DNA of 64,000 bases from Pseudomonas serbica (GTDB lineage Bacteria > Pseudomonadota > Gammaproteobacteria > Pseudomonadales > Pseudomonadaceae). The stretch spans positions 186,001 to 250,000 of the forward strand of contig NZ_JAQIYM010000006.1 in NCBI RefSeq assembly GCF_028823535.1, read 5' to 3'. Shown piece after piece: positions 59,321 through 64,000 of the stretch (its first letter is position 1; the number at the start of each line of letters is the position of its first letter). The notes below the pieces were generated by a model, which searched no databases, was not told the origin of the DNA, and saw only the letters and a program-made list of their open reading frames with translations. The translations under genes and the position numbers were made by a program.

Positions 59321-60103
59321 ATGACTATTTTAGTTCCGAGCATCGAAGAGAGTCGTGTGTTTTTCGCCAGTGCGCAACTTGAGCCATTGGTTGCCAAGGC
59401 AAAAGTCATCAGGTCCTTTGCCGATTTGAATAATCAGGCGGTGGCTAAATCGGATCTTCTGTTGGGTGAGAACGTTCCGACGGCGATCGGATTTACAGAT
59501 AATCTCGACGAAGACAAAAAACAGGCAGCGGCGGACAGTATTCATTTTGCCGAGCGTTATGCAGATACCTATTCGGATAAAATCAAGGCGGCCATTGAGT
59601 GGCACTTAAAATACGCTGAAGCATTGAAGCATTGTGGTTGGACGCTGACAAATAACAAATACAAAGAGGATGTGAGTAAGCAAGCGCAAGTCACAATGGA
59701 TTCCATTGTTCTTGATATTGTTAAGGCGACTGCGGGCAGGAATGGTCCAGCACTTGTCCAAATGTTGAACAGCGGCTTTAACAGAATTCAGTCAGATGAG
59801 CAACTTGTAACTGTATTTGACAAGAATAGCAAAAAGGGTAAAGACGCAGATTTCAGGATCATACCGTGCCTACAAACTCCTGGGGGTACAGCAATTGCAA
59901 CTTTTGTATCGGTGGATTGTGAACTGTCGACGTCACAAGGAGGGGCTTGGTTTTGGAAGTGGAAGTTTTCCAATTTGAGAATGAAGCGAGTGGCGTCTGT
60001 GATGGAACTGAATATGGGACAGCATGATCGTCGGCGCAGTCAAATCATGGAGCTTCTTGATCAAAATTCGGACGATTTTTTCAAGGGCGTCAATCTGAAG
60101 TGA
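59321..60103 (+). CDS. Unknown protein A of an AT-rich pair
   Basis: The 260-residue protein begins MTILVPSIEESRVFFASAQL. It has no signal peptide and no obvious membrane segment. A helical, charged N-terminal half includes WHLKYAEALKHCGWTLTNNK; the C-terminal half looks beta-rich (TAIATFVSVDCELSTSQGG, FWKWKFSNLRMKRVASVMEL). Codons are more AT-rich than those of neighbours, suggesting acquisition. The ribosome-binding site is weak (GGATT), and the frame is open 39 bases further upstream to 59282. The layout W-x-x-Y-x-x-A-L-x(5)-W, then a long helix and beta strands, is shared with the next protein. No known family is recognised. Confidence 0.75.
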   Translation: MTILVPSIEESRVFFASAQLEPLVAKAKVIRSFADLNNQAVAKSDLLLGENVPTAIGFTDNLDEDKKQAAADSIHFAERYADTYSDKIKAAIEWHLKYAEALKHCGWTLTNNKYKEDVSKQAQVTMDSIVLDIVKATAGRNGPALVQMLNSGFNRIQSDEQLVTVFDKNSKKGKDADFRIIPCLQTPGGTAIATFVSVDCELSTSQGGAWFWKWKFSNLRMKRVASVMELNMGQHDRRRSQIMELLDQNSDDFFKGVNLK

Positions 60104-60165
60104 TTCATTCGTCATCGGGATGCTTGCTGGGCTTCTCGACGCGGGGGTGCAGCAAGGAGAGTAGT

Positions 60166-60873
60166 ATGGTCAAGGATGATGTTTTATTAGTTGCTGGTAA
60201 TTTTACCTCTGTTCCAATCGATGTTTTTGAAGTATTGAAAAAAGATGTGGTTGATTCTATCTTGTTCTCTCAATTATATGCGAGTTCAAAGGTTGTAAAG
60301 TTCTCCGATTCGCGAAAGTGGTATGAAAGTTATACTGAAGCGTTGTCGAAATCGAAGTGGAAGACTGGAGGTCATAAATTTAGTCGTGTCGAACTGGGTG
60401 AGGGGGTGTCCGTTGTTTTGAATTCCCTTATTCATAAGAGATTGGCCTCGGTTGCGGGTTTTCCTCAGGTGGAACAATTTGAACGTCTTATGAATAGCAT
60501 TCAAAGTGATGTTGCCGCGGAGGCGATCGCTTCAACAACTGAAGAGCATGCGATGGTGTGCAAGGTTGAGGGAAAAGCTTCAGCGGTTTCGAACGTCGTT
60601 CTCAATGTGAATTTGGTAGGGCAGGGGCCGGTTATATATTCGGTGTTTGTCTGCTTTAACACTGAGCAAAAGGTCGAAAGTAATTTTTTTCATCAGGAAT
60701 TTATAAGTGAGCTTGTTGTGGGTGAGATTGATATTGGGATCTCGCAATTTGTACTCGATAAGTATGCCTATGAAAAAAGTCGAATGCGGGAGAAAATTCT
60801 TTGCAGTCTTCCCGATGACACGGCTTCATTAGTGCTTGATATCACCGCTAATAGCGTTGTCCAAGTGCGATAA
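60166..60873 (+). CDS. Unknown protein B of an AT-rich pair
   Basis: The 235-residue protein starts MVKDDVLLVAGNFTSVPIDV, with AAGGAG seven bases before the ATG. It contains KWYESYTEALSKSKWKTGGH, aligned in pattern with WHLKYAEALKHCGWTLTNNK of protein A, a helical middle, and a beta-rich segment (ASAVSNVVLNVNLVGQGPVI). R-x3-I-L near the C-terminus (RMREKILCSLPDD) parallels RRSQIMELLDQN of A. It is AT-rich and follows A by 62 bases, so the two probably form one operon. Its end overlaps the convergent LysR gene by 45 bases. Function unknown. Confidence 0.75.
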   Translation: MVKDDVLLVAGNFTSVPIDVFEVLKKDVVDSILFSQLYASSKVVKFSDSRKWYESYTEALSKSKWKTGGHKFSRVELGEGVSVVLNSLIHKRLASVAGFPQVEQFERLMNSIQSDVAAEAIASTTEEHAMVCKVEGKASAVSNVVLNVNLVGQGPVIYSVFVCFNTEQKVESNFFHQEFISELVVGEIDIGISQFVLDKYAYEKSRMREKILCSLPDDTASLVLDITANSVVQVR

Positions 60874-61809
60874 TTCCTTCGTGCCTGTGATCGCAGCTTG
60901 AGGCTGCGATCCAGGCATTAGCCCCGATGATTTTGCTTCCTCTTGCAACCATGTAAAAAACGCCCGAACCGGAGGATGTCGCTCACGCCCCGGTACGCAC
61001 AGTGCGCTGTAACCGGCGCCATCGACCTGGAGTTCGCCCCGATACGCCATTAATAATCCACTGGCCACGCTTTCTGAAACCAAGATATTGCTGGCCAGCA
61101 CCAAACCCTGTCCGGCAATGGCCGCTTGCAGGGCGTAATGCTCTTCATCGTATTCGCGCACGGTGGGCTGACCCTCTAGCCAAGCCTCACCAGACTGTGC
61201 ACACCAGGCTTCCCAGCCATGGGCGTAAAGCTTGGAATTGTGCCAGTGCACACTAATCAAGGTAGGCCTGTGACGGGCAGCCAAGGCCACTTGTTCCGGC
61301 GAGCCGTAAACGCCGAAAGACTCGTCGAACAGGCATAGGCCATACAGGTTCGGATAATCATCGAGGCTGTAGCGCACCACCAGGTCGACACTGGCGTCCT
61401 GATGCAAGTCGATGACCTCACAATGGGTGTCCAGGCGGACACTGATGTTTGGGTGTCGAGCATAGAAACGACCCAGGCGCGGCACCAGCCAGAGGGCGGC
61501 GAAGGCGGCGGTGGTGGAGATTGTCAGGTTCGTGCGGCTGCGGTGCGGGCGCAGGGTGTCGACGCTCTGTGCCACTTCCAGCAAGGCACCGTGCAGGCTA
61601 TGGAACAGCCGTTCGCCACCCTCGGTCAGGCGCACCTGGCGCGGCAAGCGTTCGAACAGGGCCACACCCAGCCAGCTCTCGAGGGAGCGGATCTGGTGTG
61701 ACACCGCAGTCGGGGTCACTGAAAGTTCTTCGGCGGCGGCCTTGAAACTCAGCAGGCGCGAGGCGGATTCGAAAGCGCGCAGGGCGGTCAATGGCAAGGA
61801 GGCAAACAT
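60829..61809 (-). CDS. LysR-family transcriptional regulator (GcvA-like)
   Basis: The 326-residue protein has an N-terminal helix-turn-helix (LRAFESASRLLSFKAAAEEL, SVTPTAVSHQIRSLESWLG) and a GcvA-like effector domain (FESASRLLS, AALWLVPRLGRFYARHPNIS). It is divergent from the flavin reductase gene, with 120 bases between, and may control it and the exporter. The last 15 residues are encoded on the strand opposite the end of unknown protein B. Confidence 0.85.
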   Translation of the reverse strand: MFASLPLTALRAFESASRLLSFKAAAEELSVTPTAVSHQIRSLESWLGVALFERLPRQVRLTEGGERLFHSLHGALLEVAQSVDTLRPHRSRTNLTISTTAAFAALWLVPRLGRFYARHPNISVRLDTHCEVIDLHQDASVDLVVRYSLDDYPNLYGLCLFDESFGVYGSPEQVALAARHRPTLISVHWHNSKLYAHGWEAWCAQSGEAWLEGQPTVREYDEEHYALQAAIAGQGLVLASNILVSESVASGLLMAYRGELQVDGAGYSALCVPGRERHPPVRAFFTWLQEEAKSSGLMPGSQPQAAITGTKELSHLDNAISGDIKH

Positions 61810-61929
61810 GACATCTCCATGGATGAAATGAATTCATCCTGACTGATTTTTGTTCAGTTGTAGCAGGGCGGCTATGAGCTCCAAGCTGCAAGCCACCAGC
61901 CGTTTGAGTTTAGTCCCAAGGAGATTCAG

Positions 61930-62568
61930 ATGAACACAGTTCTTGCGATTCATGCCAGTCCACGGGGTGATCGGTCGCACTCCCGACGTTTGGCGGAAGT
62001 GTTTCTGTCGGCCTGGCAGGCCCGTCACCCGCAGTCGAAACTGACTCGCCGCGAAGTCGGCCGGGCGTTGATCCCGCCGGTCAACGAAGCCTTCGTGGCC
62101 GCCGCGTTTTACCCCGAACCCGATGCGCGTCCGCTGTCGATGCAGGCAGATCTGGCGTTCAGCGATACGTTGGTGGGCGAGTTGCTCGGCCATGACGTAT
62201 TGGTGATTTCCACACCGATGCACAACTTCAGCGTGCCAAGCGGCTTGAAAGCCTGGATCGACCAGATCGTGCGGCTTGGGCTGACCTTCAATCACACCCT
62301 GGATAACGGTATCGCGCAGTACGAGCCGCTGGTGCAGGGCAAAAAGGCCTTGATCGTCACCAGTCGCGGCGGCTTCGGCTTCGGCCCGGGCGGTGAGTTG
62401 GAGGCGTTGAACCATGCCGATACGCTGCTACGCACGGCGCTGGGATTCATCGGCATCACCGATGTCACCGTGGTCGCCGCTGAAGGCGAAGAGTCCGAGG
62501 CGCGCACATTCGAAGTCTCGGCCGCCGAAGCAGAGCAGCGCTTGCTGGCACTGGCCAGGGAGTTCTAG
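61930..62568 (+). CDS. FMN-dependent NADH-azoreductase-like oxidoreductase
   Basis: The 212-residue flavodoxin-fold protein begins [19 protein letters not shown], then [20 protein letters not shown] and a [11 protein letters not shown] loop, as in AzoR/NAD(P)H quinone reductase-type enzymes. It probably reduces quinones or azo compounds with NAD(P)H. AAGGAG precedes ATG 61930. Its stop is immediately followed by the GTG of the Gdx-type exporter, so the two are translated together. Confidence 0.88.
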   Translation: MNTVLAIHASPRGDRSHSRRLAEVFLSAWQARHPQSKLTRREVGRALIPPVNEAFVAAAFYPEPDARPLSMQADLAFSDTLVGELLGHDVLVISTPMHNFSVPSGLKAWIDQIVRLGLTFNHTLDNGIAQYEPLVQGKKALIVTSRGGFGFGPGGELEALNHADTLLRTALGFIGITDVTVVAAEGEESEARTFEVSAAEAEQRLLALAREF

Positions 62569-62874
62569 GTGGCCTGGCTGTTTTTGCTGATCGCCGCCGG
62601 GTTCGAAGTTACCTTCGCCATGGGCATGAAGTACGCCGAGGGCTTTACCCGGCTCTGGCCCTCGCTGATGACCATCGTGGCCGCGGTGGGCGGGATTTAC
62701 TTCCTGACCCTGGCCATGCGTGAGTTGCCGGTGAGCATCGCCTACCCGATCTGGACCGCCATCGGTTCCCTGGGCACGGTGTTCCTCGGCTTTGCCTTGC
62801 TCGGTGAGAGCCTGACCGCGGTCAAGCTGTTGTCGGTCGGGCTGATCGTGGCGGGTGTGGTGGGGCTGAAGTAG
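62569..62874 (+). CDS. Gdx/SugE-type small multidrug resistance exporter
   Basis: The 101-residue protein has four membrane segments. The SMR glutamate lies in TM1 (AAGFEVTFAMGMKYAEGFTR). YPIWTAIGSLGTVFLG in TM3 resembles the Gdx/SugE guanidinium exporters rather than EmrE, but residues differ from canonical SugE, so the substrate is uncertain. Start is GTG 62569, directly after the reductase TAG. No guanidine riboswitch-like leader precedes it. Confidence 0.8.
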   Translation: MAWLFLLIAAGFEVTFAMGMKYAEGFTRLWPSLMTIVAAVGGIYFLTLAMRELPVSIAYPIWTAIGSLGTVFLGFALLGESLTAVKLLSVGLIVAGVVGLK

Positions 62875-62981
62875 GGTGGATGGCCTAGACTGGTCGTCGA
62901 TTTGTCATGTTCGCTGGCGAAGCTTGGCGGATGTCTTGCATCCGCCAGCCGTCACCCACCGATCACAAGGATGTTTCGCCC

Positions 62982-63872
62982 ATGTCGCAAGGTTCGGCAA
63001 CGCGTTACCCGCTAGTGCTGGTCCCGGGAATGCTCGGGTTTATCCGTTTGGTGCTCTATCCGTACTGGTACGGGATCGCCGAGGCATTGCGCCGTGGTGG
63101 TGCGGTGGTGTTTGCAGTGCAGGTCTCGCCGCTCAACTCCAGTGAAGTGCGCGGCGAGCAACTGCTGGCGCGGATCGAAGAGATCCTGCGCGAGAGCGGC
63201 GCCGAGAAGGTCAACCTGATTGGCCACAGCCAGGGCTCGCTGACTGCTCGCTATGCGGCGGCCAAACGCCCGGATCTGGTCGCTTCGGTGACCTCGGTGG
63301 CGGGGCCTAATCATGGTTCGGAACTCGCCGATTATCTGCACCGGCACTATCCGCATGACAGTGCGATGGGCCGGCTGGTGACCTTTTTGTTACGGTGCAT
63401 CGCGGCGCTGATGAGCCTGCTGGAGACCGGCTATCGCGGACCGAAGTTGCCGGTCGACATCCATGCCTCCCATCACTCACTCACCACCGCAGGCGTGACC
63501 CTGTTCAATCAGCGTTATCCACAGGGGCTGCCGGAAACCTGGGGCGGGCAAGGGCCGGAACAGGTTAACGGCGTGCGTTATTACTCCTGGTCCGGGACCT
63601 TGCAGCCGGGCAAGACCGATCGCGGGCGCAACCTGTTCGATGGCACCAATCGCAGTTGCCGATTGTTTGCCAAAACCTTCGTTCGCGAGGCCGGGCATTG
63701 CGATGGCATGGTGGGGCGGTACAGTTCGCACCTCGGGACAGTGATTGGCGATGAGTATCCGCTGGACCATTTCGACATCGTCAATCAGTCGTTGGGGCTG
63801 GTGGGGAAAGGGGCGGAGCCGATCCGGTTGTTTGTCGAGCATGCGGCTCGGCTCAAGGCTGCAGGCCTTTAG
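62982..63872 (+). CDS. Triacylglycerol lipase-like alpha/beta hydrolase
   Basis: The 296-residue protein resembles family I bacterial lipases. The oxyanion region is YPLVLVPGMLGFIRL, the nucleophile S83 lies in GHSQGS, D241 in HCDGMVGRYSSHLG and H263 in PLDHFDIVNQ. Family I.1 secreted lipases usually have a signal peptide and a foldase gene; neither is visible here, so it may be cytoplasmic or exported by an unrecognised route. AAGGA precedes ATG 62982. A longer frame upstream adds a polar leader and is rejected. The stop overlaps that of the convergent transporter gene. Confidence 0.85.
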   Translation: MSQGSATRYPLVLVPGMLGFIRLVLYPYWYGIAEALRRGGAVVFAVQVSPLNSSEVRGEQLLARIEEILRESGAEKVNLIGHSQGSLTARYAAAKRPDLVASVTSVAGPNHGSELADYLHRHYPHDSAMGRLVTFLLRCIAALMSLLETGYRGPKLPVDIHASHHSLTTAGVTLFNQRYPQGLPETWGGQGPEQVNGVRYYSWSGTLQPGKTDRGRNLFDGTNRSCRLFAKTFVREAGHCDGMVGRYSSHLGTVIGDEYPLDHFDIVNQSLGLVGKGAEPIRLFVEHAARLKAAGL

Positions 63873-64000
63873 GATTTTTGCTCAGGTAACGCTGACCTTG
63901 CGCCCAACACGGTGGTCCAGCGCTCGGAAAGAATCACCCCGCCCAACGTCAACAGGCCGCCCACCAGGTGGTACATCGCCAACTGCTCGTGCAGCACCAC
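63869..64000 (-). CDS. EamA/DMT family transporter, C-terminal end
   Basis: The frame runs off the right edge and gives 43 residues: VLHEQLAMYHLVGGLLTLGG, then VILSERWTTVLGARSALPEQKS. The E-x-L-x(3)-x-L-G-G-x-L-I-L-x-G pattern is the last transmembrane segment of EamA-domain exporters. Its stop (TTA on the plus strand) overlaps the lipase stop by two bases. Substrate unknown. Confidence 0.75.
   Translation of the reverse strand: MVLHEQLAMYHLVGGLLTLGGVILSERWTTVLGARSALPEQKS

Overview
The window is a chromosomal segment of a Pseudomonas, most likely of the P. fluorescens group. I base this on gene order that matches what I recall of Pseudomonas chromosomes (queG-nnr-tsaE-amiB-mutL-miaA-hfq-hflX-hflK-hflC-hisZ-purA, then rnr-rlmB-rpsF-rpsR-rplI-dnaB), on high-GC codon use, and on many copies of Pseudomonas-type REP palindromes between genes. 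I see no insertion sequence, prophage, integrase or CRISPR array.

Layout. 1-13.2 kb: core genes on the plus strand, covering metabolite and tRNA repair or modification (nnr, tsaE, miaA), cell wall (amiB), mismatch repair (mutL), RNA and membrane quality control (hfq, hflX, hflKC), and histidine and purine synthesis (hisZ, purA). 13.3-18.0 kb: a chemoreceptor and a minus-strand ferric-iron ABC transporter lacking its ATPase gene. 18.1-18.4 kb: two near-identical tRNA-Leu(CAG) genes, each with its own promoter and terminator. 18.7-26.0 kb: rnr-rlmB, the rpsF-rpsR-DUF2232-rplI operon and dnaB. 26.2-28.5 kb: a YgiQ-type radical SAM protein.

28.8-35.5 kb: a three-gene operon of a transglutaminase/DUF2126 fusion, an ATP-grasp/alpha-E fusion and a second transglutaminase. 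It is widespread but not understood. 35.6-43.5 kb: a small charged protein, a LOG-family hydrolase, azurin, NAD salvage (nadE, pncB), and a LysR regulator with amaB and amaA of lysine/pipecolate catabolism. 43.5-49.0 kb: a branched-chain-type amino-acid ABC transporter behind a consensus sigma-54 promoter and an unusual three-way-junction structure. 49.0-49.7 kb: a geneless stretch with several same-strand DnaA-box-like sequences.

49.7-56.7 kb: an SDR, a cation-efflux protein, an AGE-family epimerase, hupE-ureG-ureF-ureE without the urease structural genes, desT without its desaturase targets, and a short exported protein with seven tandem repeats. 57.0-64.0 kb: an AsmA-like protein, an AT-rich pair of unknown proteins that look like distant paralogues (the least explained genes here), a LysR regulator, a flavin oxidoreductase coupled to a Gdx/SugE-type exporter, a lipase, and the end of an EamA-type transporter.

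Most promising for follow-up: the AT-rich unknown pair (59321-60873), the structured element and sigma-54 promoter (43512-43775), the repeat protein beside desT (56247-56666), the transglutaminase/ATP-grasp operon, and the DnaA-box-rich gap.
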